Made by a program: the position numbers and the translations under genes
Shown: positions 1 through 11,400 of the stretch, in pieces
Numbering within the stretch: position 1 is the stretch's first letter
Layout: each line of letters opens with the position of its first letter
The notes under the pieces: model-generated
The model's input: the letters and a program-made list of their open reading frames with translations, nothing else
What the model was told of the DNA's origin: nothing
Database searches by the model: none
Assembly (NCBI GenBank): GCA_029216955.1
Contig: JANAVB010003400.1
Span: forward strand, 13,706,052 to 13,770,051
From: Iris pallida
Taxonomy: Eukaryota > Streptophyta > Magnoliopsida > Asparagales > Iridaceae
Direction of reading: 5' to 3'
Length of the DNA: 64,000 bases

Positions 1-1335
1 TTGTGCACGGCCCACCAGAATCCAACTTTGGACACACGTTTGGGTTCGTATAATCAAACTAGACCCGTAGAAATGTAGTTTGACGACTTTAGAGATCGTA
101 GATACTAACACGCTTTTCGGTACAAAGCGGGTCCAACGACGGACATCGTTTTGACTCGAAATTATTATTTTGCCCCTGTGTCCATAATTGGACTTATGGA
201 TAGGCTATCATAGCTAATTTAACTATTCTAAAAATGTTGGTAATATCTGTTTCAGCCTTTGAAGACTGTTGTGAGAGTTTAACTTTTGTGGCACGTCGAT
301 TGACTAGATATTGTTGGTTCTACGTGCTACCAACATGCAAGTATACCATGCCGAACTTATACAGTATTTACATGTTTTCCTTCTTATTGTATTTTTTTCA
401 TATTGTCACATGTTTTCATATTCCACTTGGGTTATCATCTACTGCCTTCTTGTTTTATAGATTTACGTGCACATATAGGATATTAGTTATTTTTATTGAT
501 TATTTATTGGTCTTCCTAGTGTTTACTATGTCTTCTGATAGAGTTTCCAGTTAAGCCATGTTTCCTTGATTGACTTGACCTGGTCGTGATTGATGGACTT
601 GGACTTGTCTTGATTATGACCTAACCTGACTTGAACGTTCTCGATTGGGAGTATCTTGCATTGTACTACAATTAAAATATACTATAGATTGGGAGTATCT
701 TGTATTGTATTACATTCTATAGGATTTTACATGACCTTTATATTCCTTTAGGGGGTGAGATTGATACTAGGATTGGCTATTCTCGATTCGGAGTATCTTG
801 CATTGTACTATAATCGAGGCATACTATAGATTGGGAGTATCTTGCATTGTACTACAGTCTATAGGAGTTATTCGGTTGATTGTTAGCCAAGTCTAGTATT
901 ACATTTTCCTATGACATGTCGCTTCTTGGATGTTCTTCTTGCACTGTTCTTATTCTCCATAGATATATTTACTGTCATATTAGTAGGCATGTTATATGTA
1001 TCTTGCTAGTCCCCTGAGGACCTGATGATCTCTTCAGGTATTTGCTGAGCGGTTGCATAGAGTAGATGGGTAGTTGATGATTGTGTCTGCAGGAATCATG
1101 TATCAATAGTGGTACTTATTTATTCTACCTTATTTATATTTATTTCCATGATTTTTTGCTGATATAGCCTAGTTTTGTAAGATCTATTATTATTCTTGAG
1201 CTTGATCGAACATGTGTGGAATAGGGCGGCCGGCTGTATTGCATATTGTTCATTCTTATTATGTTACTAATAGTGGATTAAGATATAGTTTTGATTGTCC
1301 ATTATTAGAACTATTATCATAGTCTAGATAGCTTA
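1..1335 (+). mobile_element. Tekay/Del-like LTR remnant, left part
   Basis: AT-rich non-coding DNA that reads as the body of a plus-strand Ty3/gypsy LTR. It is split by the LARD at 1336 and resumes at 12915, where it ends GGGTCGTGACA. Joined across the LARD, the terminal part resembles the reverse complement of the LTR fragment starting at 13692; both have a segment reading like GGGCTGGAGTCC followed by TAGCTGGC. Short ORFs here, such as the one at 234-554, show no domain. The left limit lies outside the window. Lineage is inferred from LTR-end similarity only. Confidence 0.45.
642..865. repeat. four-copy degenerate tandem repeat in LTR remnant
   Basis: Four copies of a unit beginning GATTGGGAGTATCTTGCATT start near 642, 687, 785 and 829. 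Each is followed by a variant of GTACTAC and a TATAG-containing spacer. The copies are imperfect and irregularly spaced at about 45 to 100 bp. Confidence 0.75.
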
Positions 1336-4314
1336 TGTCACGCCCTAGTACCGAAAAATAGGGACGGACGTCGGCCAGCTACACCGTATAAGGTACGAAG
1401 ACGTTATACGGCAATGACGGCTGTCAATCTTGCTGTGTATCCTAGCATGCAATCAATCTATGGCCTAAATCCGATCTCATATCCACAAGAAATCACAATG
1501 AAATAATAAGCAAGAGAGAGAATCATATGGAAAACAAGAAATACTCAAATGATAATCAGGAAATCTACAGTACAGGATAATAATGTGGACAGGTATACCT
1601 TTCCACAGTTCCTAACATGGTCTGGAACTGAAGCACATCCTCCAAGTAAAGTCTGAAAGATCTACAAGGTTGGTCTCAGCCAATCTGGGAACAATCTAGG
1701 GTTGGTCAGGCCAACCGCAGTAAGTACCAAAAAGAAAGGCTCAAGGACGGGCGAGGAAAAGCCAGCAGGGTAAAATGTATGACAGAAAATGCATATAAGA
1801 ACAGTAAATGAGGGTAAGAATCGTGCGGTACCAACGCACGGTAATAATCCACAACTAATATAGCTAATACAATCATAATCTCCCTAACTAGCTAACTAGG
1901 GTTATCATATGCCTCATTACTAACAATATGCAGTTGAGACATTCCCGCAGTCACAAGCCCTGTAGACTATCTAGGTTATCCAGGCGAGGTTGTTTACAAG
2001 AGTTATCAAGATTACTGCTATATTTATGATTCAAGAAATTCCCCACATGACAATAAGCTAGAAATGTGCCCTACTCGTCGGCAGGCTACAAGTCCACAGG
2101 TGTGGCCGGGATAACGAGATCACTTGTAACTGGAAAATATCTCTAAATGAACTACTTGATCAATCTAGTTGTTAACCTAGTCAGATTCATTATGAATCCC
2201 TGATCGCGATAACCAGGTATCCATGTCCTAGACATGATGCAAGATGAGATAGGTAGCTTGTACAGGCACAATCAGAAAGAATCAACCACGGTGTCAAGAC
2301 AAGGTTATACTTAGAAAGTCATGATTGGCTGTCGCAACAACGATCAAGAGTAAACATGTCATGTCATGTTTACTTGTCATGTCGTGAGTACTAGTCAGGA
2401 GTGTGCCTCGACGGGCCACTATCAAGAATTATCAAGATAGGTTCAGGTTATCATGTTGTGTCAAGAACAAGGACAAATATGCTAGTCACAAGAAGTTATC
2501 TTCCCCCATCGTGGCATGGATATCAGGTCAAGTACATGATCGAGATCGCTACTATAATAGCATCTCAAGTACACATAGGAGCCTACAGCTCAAATCATCA
2601 AGTTGGTCTATCCACCAGTTCAATCTATAAGGAGTCTTCCATCTACGATGGAGTGAATATTATGTCATAAAAGAAGATCACCATATACTAAGTTAATTAC
2701 TATAATCAATGCTAGGTCCTCTGGCTCACAAGAATCCTCTGAATCAATAATTACTAGCTATCAGGTAACAAGTCTCACAACTACCAAGATATAGCAAACA
2801 AACCAGGTCTTTGGGCGTTTGGGAAGTTGGGTAAAAATCATATAAGGATACACTTGATTTTCTTCTCGTTCTGCGAGACACTCACGATCACCAAAATCTA
2901 AGAATCCACATAGTCATATCTGATCAAAATAGGACATCGAATAGAAAATGGCATCACAGTACAAGAATCCATGTGAGTCTACCAAATCAAAATTCTGGAA
3001 TCATACTCCTTATAATACTAATTCCTCAAATATATCCAAGTCACAAATCCCGATGCATAGGACAACTGTCAACCCTATCTGGCTAAACTAGGATAACTCT
3101 TAGAAGGAGGGTCAGGGGACAAGAGACTATTAATCAATGTTGCCAAAAAATGGCAAGGATTGCATGAACCGCTCTGGAGTAGATCCACAACCCTTAAACC
3201 AAACAAGGACCAGGGTTGTAGACCATCTCCCGAGTGGAACCGTGCTCCTTACGCTATCCGACGGACAAGACATGTCAAGTAGCTAGGCGACTAATCCAGT
3301 CAGGAGTCTACCTAGCAGGTACTGAGATCATGATGCTATATCAAAAATAAATATGCACGAGTCTAGATCAGCAAACCAAAGGAATGGTTCTGCCCAACTC
3401 TTTGAACCATATTTTCGATCGGGAATTCTGGAAAAATTCGGCAGAGTCTCCTTTGTATTCTGGACGGGAGCTCCCAGCGCACTGGGGCTAAATCCACTCG
3501 ATGCAACCCGCCATAGAATCGCAAACTGAGAACACTAAGTCTCAGCTTCCAGCAGCGCTACGATGCTTACTGGAAACCAATCAATAGCCGAGAACACTAA
3601 GTTTCAGCCTCTAGCAGCACTATGATGCGTACTGGATGCCAAGCCAACACATATAACAAAATTGCCTCTCAGGGCGCATCACAGCACATGTCTATAATTC
3701 TAACCAAAACACAATCATAGCTAGAAGAATAGTTAGCCAAAGCCGTTACCCGATCGCGAGTCGGACACGGGGCATACGGGGACAATCTGTAGGACCGATT
3801 GTAGGAACGAGTTGTAAAGCGCAATACTCTAGAGGAGGGTGAATGGAGTAGGCAGTAGAAATTAACTATTTAAAAAATGTTAGCAGCAAGATCATAGAAT
3901 ATATCACAAGTAAGTAAATAAAAATTAGAGATCAGAAAGCAAACGCAAACACAAGGATGTATACTGGTTTTCCTCTTGTGAGGACTAGTCCAGTCGGAAG
4001 AACTCTAGCTTCCAGTTGAATCTACTATAAAAAATCACCACAAGTTTTCATCCGAAGTTCTTGCAACGTTTACAACGCAAGCTTTGATCGAAGTACTCGA
4101 CCAACTTCAATTGTGAAGTATCTTTCTTCAATCAAGCCTCTGATTACAATCACTCTGAAACTTTTAGACCGTACCGTACTGGCAAATCGATTAGAGGATT
4201 GTAACTGGCTTGGGATTTGAAAATAAAATCTCAGAACACTTTGGAAGAAGTAGTAGGCTTATAGAGAAGAGATATGAAAGTGAATTGGTGTGTTGAAATG
4301 ATCGAAATCCTTCT

Positions 4315-4324
4315 CTATTTATAG
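4315..4324 (-). promoter_or_regulatory. TATA box of solo copia LTR
   Basis: The minus strand reads CTATAAATAG, followed by GAGAAGG. The same TATAAATAGAG arrangement occurs in the copia LTR at 22383-22390. Upstream on the minus strand, at 4452-4485, is a GAATTCGGCC-type repeat. Confidence 0.7.
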
Positions 4325-4751
4325 TTTTTCCAAAGGCAAAATTTTGACAGAATTCGGGCATAATTCGAGTAGAACACTACGAGAAAATCTCGTTGGGATC
4401 CATAACTGCGGGAAGACCAAGTTCAAAAAGCAACGTTCACTAACCGAACTCTGGCCGAATTCGGGCCAAACTCGGGCCGAATTCTGTTGGAGTTCTGTCA
4501 GGGTTTTTGCAAATTGGTTTTGGGCTTTTTGAAAAGATCAAGCAGTTAGGAAGTAGTTTGGGCTTTTGTAAGTGGGCTTGTTTTCAAAATTAAAGGATAT
4601 TTTGAAAATGTTTCTTGGATAGCCTATTTCCTAGTACGACAAAGTGTACATCGTATTCCTAGACTCAATAAATATAAAAAATATATTGATAAAATAGGAA
4701 AACCAAGAGCCCTTTGATGAATATTTGAGCAGACTTGAAGACGCCTTTTTT

Positions 4752-4872
4752 ACTTGACGCGGTCACCTTTTTCACCTGAATACCTTTCGGGGGCTTCACC
4801 CCCGAACCCCCACGGGGGCGCTGCCCCCCCTCAACCCCTGTCCGCTGACCAGGCAACGGAACCCCCAATGCG
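4752..4872. other. GC-rich palindromic block in U3 of solo LTR
   Basis: A sharply GC-rich island in an AT-rich LTR, with runs of C and G that can pair. TTCGGGGGCTTCACCCCCGAA at 4785-4805 is a near-perfect hairpin and CGGGGGCGCTGCCCCC at 4813-4828 is another. It lies in the presumed U3 on the minus strand. Function unknown. Confidence 0.7.
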
Positions 4873-5574
4873 AGTCCCCGGATAGGTCGTTTAGGTCGTT
4901 AGACGGTTCAGAGAAATCTTCTTGTATAATGCCGTCTTTGGCCCATAAATAATTCTTCATTGCATATGTCCTGATTTGATCATGTTTGATCATGCTTACA
5001 GCATGTCTACAAATACATGTTAGGCAAACAAAACAATATGACTGATACAGAACATTATAACAATGCTAAGTTAAAGTAGTAACATGATAGTGATTACATA
5101 AATATTAGTAATGTTATTATGTTAAACTTAATTGATTAGCCATATTCAAAAACATGATATAATCATTGGGCTAACACAATCCATACATGTGAGTCGTGTT
5201 CATGTCCTCGGAGGTATGAATGACCCGTCCGAGTTGTCCGATACGGTCGTAAACCGGTATCGAACCAAGCTATCCTAGGTTATCTTCATGGCAGTTCTAC
5301 TGCTAAGCTACATTAATCATGGTTATACATTTACAATTACAAATGAATTAAATACAATAAATTCCAGGAGAGAGGGCAAGAGCCGTTGATGAGCAAGGGA
5401 TACTTGGCTAGAGGGCTCGGCTAGGTAAGCAAGTCTTCGACGATCAGGATCCAGGCTAGCACGTCCATCGAGGCCCTCGGAACACAATAAACAATTATTT
5501 GGATTAAATAATAAATTAATAGAATAATCACAAGTGATGACAATAGGCTAAACTGTTTAGGCCTCACAAGTAGT

Positions 5575-6260
5575 GCAAGGATCTAGCATAAAAATCAAGA
5601 CACGTAGATTGAAATGAACACGCAAACCGAGACATATACGTATATCGAAATGCGTACGAGAATCGAGATCACATGAAGATCGAGATGAACAGGAGACATA
5701 ACGTATACGTAAATCGAGATGGGCACGTAGATCGAGGAATCATGAATATCGAGATAGAACGCAAATCACTGCGACTCACAAATCGATGTAGTACGGAGTC
5801 CAAGGTGGCACGCCAACCGAGACGGCACACAAATTAGCGCATACATGCAAATCGGAGTGACACAAAAATCGAGATGGGCACAAAGGCAAAGACACGAAAA
5901 TTAAGACAATACACAAATCGTGGTAGCACATTGCCTGAGGCAGTGTAGGGCTCGAGGCATCCTGCTGCCCAAGACAGCATATGGATCGAGGTAGCACAAA
6001 AAATGAGATGAAACACAAATCAAAGTGCACAACAATAAAGGCAACACGTGTCCTGAGGCTGACACACATGCCGAGGCACACGAAAAATGAGACACGTTAA
6101 TCGAGGCAGAATACAGACCAATGAGCGCACTATTCGAGGCTCACGTGCACCGAGGCACGTGACCTGAAGAGCATGCAGCCCGAGGCTGGCTCGCTGTTCG
6201 AGGAGCGCATGGCCCAAATGCGTCCTGCCGCTCGAGGCGGTGCTGACCTCGTGTGCAACG
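5575..6260. repeat. AAATCGAG-type degenerate repeat block in LARD LTR
   Basis: About thirty degenerate copies of AAATCGAG, often with RAYG after and CAC or GCAC before, at roughly 18 to 25 bp spacing. The right part shifts to CGAGGC. The same block occurs in the other LTR at about 11440-12060, so it predates insertion. It lies between the conserved LTR part and the GA-rich region. Confidence 0.75.
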
Positions 6261-6279
6261 GTTGTGCAGGCGAAGTGGC

Positions 6280-6785
6280 TAGAGGGAACGAGAAAGAGAG
6301 GGGCAGCAGATCTGGGGGAGCCGTCGGGGAAGCTCGACAGAGTCAGTCGGCTAGCCGATGGAGATGGCAGCAGCAGCAGTGGGGCTCGCCGTCTTCGAGG
6401 AGGGGAGGAGGGACGTCGACAAAGGGGATGGCGGTGGAAGTGGTGCTGGTGGCGGTCGCGGTTCCGGAAAGAGGGAGCTCGGGGAGGAGGCGGCCATGGG
6501 GGTGGCTCTCGTGGGTGATGGTGGAGGTGGCGGCCAACGAAGACGCCGAGGACGAGCGGGAAAGAAGAGAACGAGAGTGGATGGGAGACACTGAGCGGGA
6601 GAGTGGAATGAAAGGGAGGGTGCTGGTGGCTGAGCCGGAGGAGAGGGAAGAGAGAGTGCACGAGAGGGAGAGGGGGCTGGAAAGAGAGTGAGAAAGAGGG
6701 AGAGAGAGTTGAGCGGGAGAGTGGGGGGGCTGGTCTCCAGCAAAGGAGAGAAGAGAGAGGAGAGTGAGGATGGGGGGAGTGCTCC
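6280..6785. other. GA-rich low-complexity segment of LARD LTR
   Basis: Purine-rich on the plus strand (GAGAGAGGGAGAG runs). It produces long overlapping open frames on both strands (for example 6020-6787 minus, 6173-6691 plus) made of Pro/Ser-rich or Gly/Arg-rich low-complexity peptides. The same segment occurs at about 12165-12600. No domain is visible. On the minus strand it would be a CT-rich leader downstream of the LTR start, a common arrangement in plant LTRs. It is not a gene. Confidence 0.65.
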
Positions 6786-7117
6786 ATGGAGAGAGAGGGA
6801 AGTTAGGTAGGGGAGGGGGTGTCGGCTAACTATAGGGGGGAGAGAGAGAAAGTATGGGTTGGGGTTAGGAATAGATATTTTGGCGTAGGGTAGATATAGG
6901 AACAAGAAAAATAATAGTAGCAATAATAATAATAAGGATAAAATTTACCTCCAAGAAAATAATAATAAAATTTTAACAATACCCAAATTTAAAAATCCTC
7001 CAAATACAATAATACAGTCATATACCTATTTTAAAAATAGGGATTTGACATCCTACCCTCCTTACAAAATTTCGTCCTCGAAATTTCAAAATTAATAAAA
7101 TAGGGTTTTCAAAACTA

Positions 7118-7121
<4 letters not shown>

Positions 7122-7193
<72 letters not shown>
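7122..7193. repeat. (TA)n microsatellite
   Basis: About 36 uninterrupted TA units. Apparent Tyr-Ile repeat ORFs crossing it are artefacts. Confidence 0.95.
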
Positions 7194-7196
<3 letters not shown>

Positions 7197-8438
7197 ATGA
7201 AAACTCTACCGATCTTACAAAAATCAAGTAATTCAACTAGAAATGAACAAAATCTTAATATGAAAACATCAAAGAACAATATCTGGCTACATAAATCAAC
7301 TCGCAAGGTAAATCTAAAACACCGAAAGATTTTGGAAAAAACAAAATTCTCATGTACGAAATAACCCCATAAATCAAAACAAGTACAACATATCGAAAAT
7401 AGTGTGAAAAAACCTGAAATCCCAACTGCATGAAAATCCATAAACAATCATAAAATCCAGGATATTCGTCTCAAACCGACGATAATAGTTTCCTTATATC
7501 TGATCATAAGGTGTGTCACGGTCATTCTCTGTCACGCCATCCAAAATGGCTACAAAAGATTCACCTTGGCACTATAATCGAGCGGCTGCAACTTTCGCTA
7601 CCACGCCATCAAGGTATACTAGGGTCACCCGGTCACTCTTGACAATACCGAAAATGAATAAAATTCATAATCCAAGTGTCCAAGTCACTAAAATTCACGA
7701 AACATCCAACAATATAACAAGACAGTTCTAGGGAAAAAATAATCGAAATCCAAAATCCAGGTCAATCATAATATATATCCAAATGCACTTTCAATAATAA
7801 TCACAAGAAAGTTTTCTAGGAAAATAATCCATATCCATAGGAAAATACTCCAAACCCAAGATCCGTATCAAAACATAATGTATAGAAAGTATATCTATAA
7901 TCAAAATAATATTCAAAACAGATAATCATGATTGGGAACTGTCCAGAATCAAAGGAGCTGAATTGATACAAGAATATCTACCGGATACTCAACAAACGTT
8001 AAAATATCCAGTCTCAGAGTCATGATGAAATCTTTCTTCCACAACAATCAAGCCAACACTCGAAGAGGGCGATAATGATACTAAGTCAACATGAAGTCAA
8101 CGCTCAAAAGGGATAACAGGAATTCAACCAAGGCAAAACACCGGTAGAGAGTACAGAACCCAAGATAGATAACGAGTAACCCAAGGATAAAGACAAGACG
8201 TCGTCTTATCTAACAAAGTGATCAACAAGGCCAACAACAGGACCTTGTCTCTCAAAACAAGGAATAATAGGTAGATAACAACGAATAAGACATGACCAAG
8301 AAATATAGGTCCAAGTAGAGATGAGGACCAGTTCACAAGTCCAAGGAAGCGAAGGACAAGTGTAATAAGTTGGAATACCAAAAAATAGTGGACTGAGATC
8401 AATAATCATGTGATACCCAACAACATCTCAAAATGAGA

Positions 8439-8454
8439 CCTGCATGGGCCACCA
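8439..8454 (-). promoter_or_regulatory. candidate primer-binding site of LARD
   Basis: The minus strand reads TGGTGGCCCATGCAGG, 8 nt from the LTR edge. The identical 16-mer lies 9 nt from the LTR edge of the Tekay-like element at 33075-33090. A TGG start is what a PBS needs to pair with tRNA 3' CCA. I cannot name the tRNA. Confidence 0.55.
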
Positions 8455-8462
8455 CTAAAATG

Positions 8463-11400
8463 TGTCATGCCCCAGTACCGAAATACGGGAACGGATGTCA
8501 GCCAGCTACACCGAATAAGGTACGGAGACGTTAGACGACGATGGCGGCTGTCAATCTTGCTGGGTATCCTAGCATGCAATCAATCTATGTCCTAAATCTG
8601 ATCTTATATCCACAAGCAATCATAATAAAGTAATAAGCAAGAGAGAGAATCATATGGAAAACATGAAATACTCATATGATAATCAGGAAATCTATAGTAC
8701 ATGATAATAATATGGACGAGTATACCTTTCCATAGTTCCTAGCATGGTCTAGAACTGCAGCACATCCTCCAAGTCAAGTCTGAAAGATTCACAGGGTCGG
8801 TCACACAAAATCTGGGAACAATCCAGGGTTGGTCAGGCCAACCGCAACAAGTACCAGAAAGAAAGGCTCAAAGACGGGCAAGAAAAAGCTAGCAGGGTAA
8901 AATGTATGACAGGAAAAGCATATAAGAACAGTAAATGAGGGTAAGAATCGTATGGTACCAACGCACGATAACAATCCACAAATAATATAGCTAATACAAT
9001 CATAATCTCTCCAACATCCAATAATACCTGCATCGCCAGCTGGAAATCGATATCAGCCGGCTTTGTAAGCAACAAGCCAAACAACATAGAAGAATAAGCG
9101 GCCACTCAAATGCCTATGACTTGCTATCATTAGCTAACTAGGGTTATCACATGCCTAATTACTAACAAGATGTAGTTGAGATATTCCCGCAGTCACAAGT
9201 TCTACAGACTATCCAGGTTATCCAGGCGAGGTTGTTTACAAGAGTTACAAGAGTTATCAACATTACTTGTGTTTTTATGATTCAAGAAATACCCCCACAT
9301 GACCGTGAGCTGGAAATGTGTCCTACTCGTCGGCAGGCTATAAGTCACAAGTGTGGTCGGGATAACAGGATCACCTGTACTGGAAAATCTCTCTAAATGA
9401 ACTACTTGATCAATCTAGTTGTTAACCTAGTCAGATTCATTATGAATCCCTGACCGTGGTAACCAGAAATCCATGTCCTAGACATGATGCAAGACGAGAC
9501 AGGTAGGTTGTACAGGCACAATCAAGAAAAATCAACCACGGTGTCAAGATAAGGTTATACTTAGCAAGTCAGGATTGGCTTTCATAATAGCGATCAAGAG
9601 TAAACATGTCATATCAGGTTTACTTGTCATGTCGAGAGTACTAGTCAGGAGTGCATCTCGGCAGACTACTATCAAGAATTATCAAGACAGGTTCAGGTTA
9701 TCATGTCGTGTCAAGAACAAGGTTAAATTTGCCAGTCAGAAGAAGTTATCTGCCCCCATCGTGGCATAGATATCAGGTCAAGTACAACATCGAGATCTCT
9801 ACTATAATAGCATCTCAAGTATACATAGGAGCCTACAGCTCAAATCATCAAGTCGGTCTATCCACAAAATCAATCTATCAGGAGTCTCCCATCTACGAAG
9901 GAGTGAATATCATATCAGAAAAAATGATCACCAGATACTAAGTTAATCACTATAATCAATGATAGGCCCTCTGGCTCACAAGAATCCTCTGAATCAATGA
10001 TCACTAGCTATCAGGAAACAAGTCTTACAACTACCAAGATATAGAAAACAAACCAGATCTTTGGGCGTTTGGAAAGTCTGGTAAAAATCATATAAGGATA
10101 CCCTCAATATTCTTTTCGTTTCGCGAAACACTCGCAATCACCAAAATCCAAGAATCTATATAGTCATATATGATCAAAACAGAACATCGAATAGAAAATG
10201 GCATCACAATCCAAGAATCCATGTGAGTCTAACAAATCAAATTTCTCGAATCATACTCCCTATAATACTAAATCCTTAAATATATCCAAGTCACAAATCC
10301 GGATGCATAGGACAACTATCAACTCTATCTGGCTAAACTAGGATACCTCCTAGAATGAGGGTCAGGGGACAAGAGACTATTAATCAATGCTGCCGAAAAA
10401 TAGCAAGGATTGCATGAACTACTCTGGAGCAGATCCAAAACCCTTAAACCAAATAAGGACCAGGGTTGCAAATTGCCTCCCGAGTGGAACCATGCTCCTC
10501 ACGCTATCCGACGGACAAGACACGTCAAGTAGCTAGGCGACTAATTTAGTCAGGAATCTACCTAGCAAGTACTGAGATCAGGTCGCTATATCAAAAATAA
10601 ATATGCACGAGTCTAGATCAGTAAACCATAGGAATGGTTCTGCCCAACTCTTCGAACCAAATTCCTGATCGAGAATTCTGGAAAATTTCAGCAGAGTCTC
10701 CTTTGTATTTTGGACGGGACCTCCTAGCGAACTGGGGCTAAATCCACTCGGCGCAACCCGCCGCAGAATCGCAAACTGAGAACACTAAGCCTCAGCTTCC
10801 AACAGCGCTACGATGCATACTGGAAACCAATCCATAGCCGGGAAAACTAAGTCTCGGCCTCCAGCAGCATTACGATGTGTACTGGGCGTCAAGCCAACAC
10901 ATACAACAAAATTGCCTCTCAGGGCGCATCACAGCACATGTCCATAATTCTAACCAAAACACAATCGTAGCCACAAGAATAGTTAGCCAAAGCCGTTATC
11001 CGACTGCGAGTCGGATACGGGGCATACGGGGACAATCCATACATGTGGATCGTGTTCGTGTCCTCGGACGTATGGATGACCCGTTCGAGTTGTCCGATAA
11101 TGGTTATAAATCGGTTTCGAACCAAGCTATCCTAGGTTATCATCCTGGCAGTTCTACTGCTAAGCTACATTAATCATGGTTATACATTTACAATTACAAA
11201 TGAATTAAATTCAATAAATTCCAGGAGAGAGGGCAAGAGCCGTTGATGAGCAACGGATACTTGCCTAGAGGGCTCGGCTAGGTAAGCAAGTCTTCGGCGA
11301 TCGGGATCCAGGCTAGCAGGTCCATCGAGGCCCTCGAAACACAATAAACAATCATTAGCATTAAATAATAAATTAATAGAATAATTACAAGTGATGGCAA

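Larger units (their letters stand above)
3788..5175 (-). mobile_element. solo LTR of a Ty1/copia (SIRE-like) element
   Basis: A 1,388 bp insertion present in one LARD LTR and absent from the other. It begins TGTAGGACC and ends CTAACA, with the exact target duplication CAATC at 3783-3787 and 5176-5180. The region near 3830 (CTCTAGAGGAGGGTGAATGG) and the following CTTGTGAGGACTAGTCC block resemble the LTRs of the copia element at 21839 and 39932, so family and minus orientation can be assigned. No internal domain or second LTR is present, as expected after LTR-LTR recombination. A TATA box lies at 4315-4324 on the minus strand. Confidence 0.88.
1336..7050 (-). repeat. LARD 3' LTR (carries a nested solo LTR)
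   Basis: Direct repeat of 8463-12914. After removing the 1,388 bp insert and its duplicated 5 bp at 3788-5180 it is about 4.3 kb. It starts TGTCACGCCC and ends GGGATTTGACA. It shares recognisable blocks with the LTR at 43758-46548, for example the CCTACTCG..CGGCAGGCTAC segment near 2070 and the GACATGATGCAAGA segment near 2232. It lacks about 120 bp that the other LTR has at 9011-9130. Confidence 0.85.
7051..8462 (-). other. LARD internal region (non-coding)
   Basis: The whole internal domain of the LARD. It opens at 7051 with a pyrimidine tract (a minus-strand purine tract beginning GGAGGGTAGGA beside the LTR). The inverted repeat AAATTTCG-TCCT-CGAAATTT follows at about 7067-7087. The tract ends at the PBS-like motif at 8439-8454. 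No gag or pol homology can be seen in any frame; the small ORFs at 7513-7731 and 8124-8402 have no domain. Confidence 0.8.

Noticed and set aside
234..554. 106-codon ORF with hydrophobic stretches
   Set aside because: AT-rich LTR remnant; hydrophobicity follows from T-rich codons; no homology recognised.
4665..4993. Gly/Pro-rich ORFs over the GC-rich island of the solo LTR
   Set aside because: Product of the hairpin island; lies in presumed U3.
6020..6787. 255-codon minus ORF and overlapping plus ORFs (6173-6691, 6351-6923)
   Set aside because: GA/CT-rich low complexity gives open frames on both strands at once; repeated in the other LTR with different frames; no domain.
6825..6833. TATA-like sequence (minus CTATAGTTAG) in the LARD LTR
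   Set aside because: The other LTR has CTACAGTTAG and the match is weak; promoter position of the LARD left open.
7018..7447. ORFs with long Tyr-Ile runs
   Set aside because: Translation of the (TA)n microsatellite.
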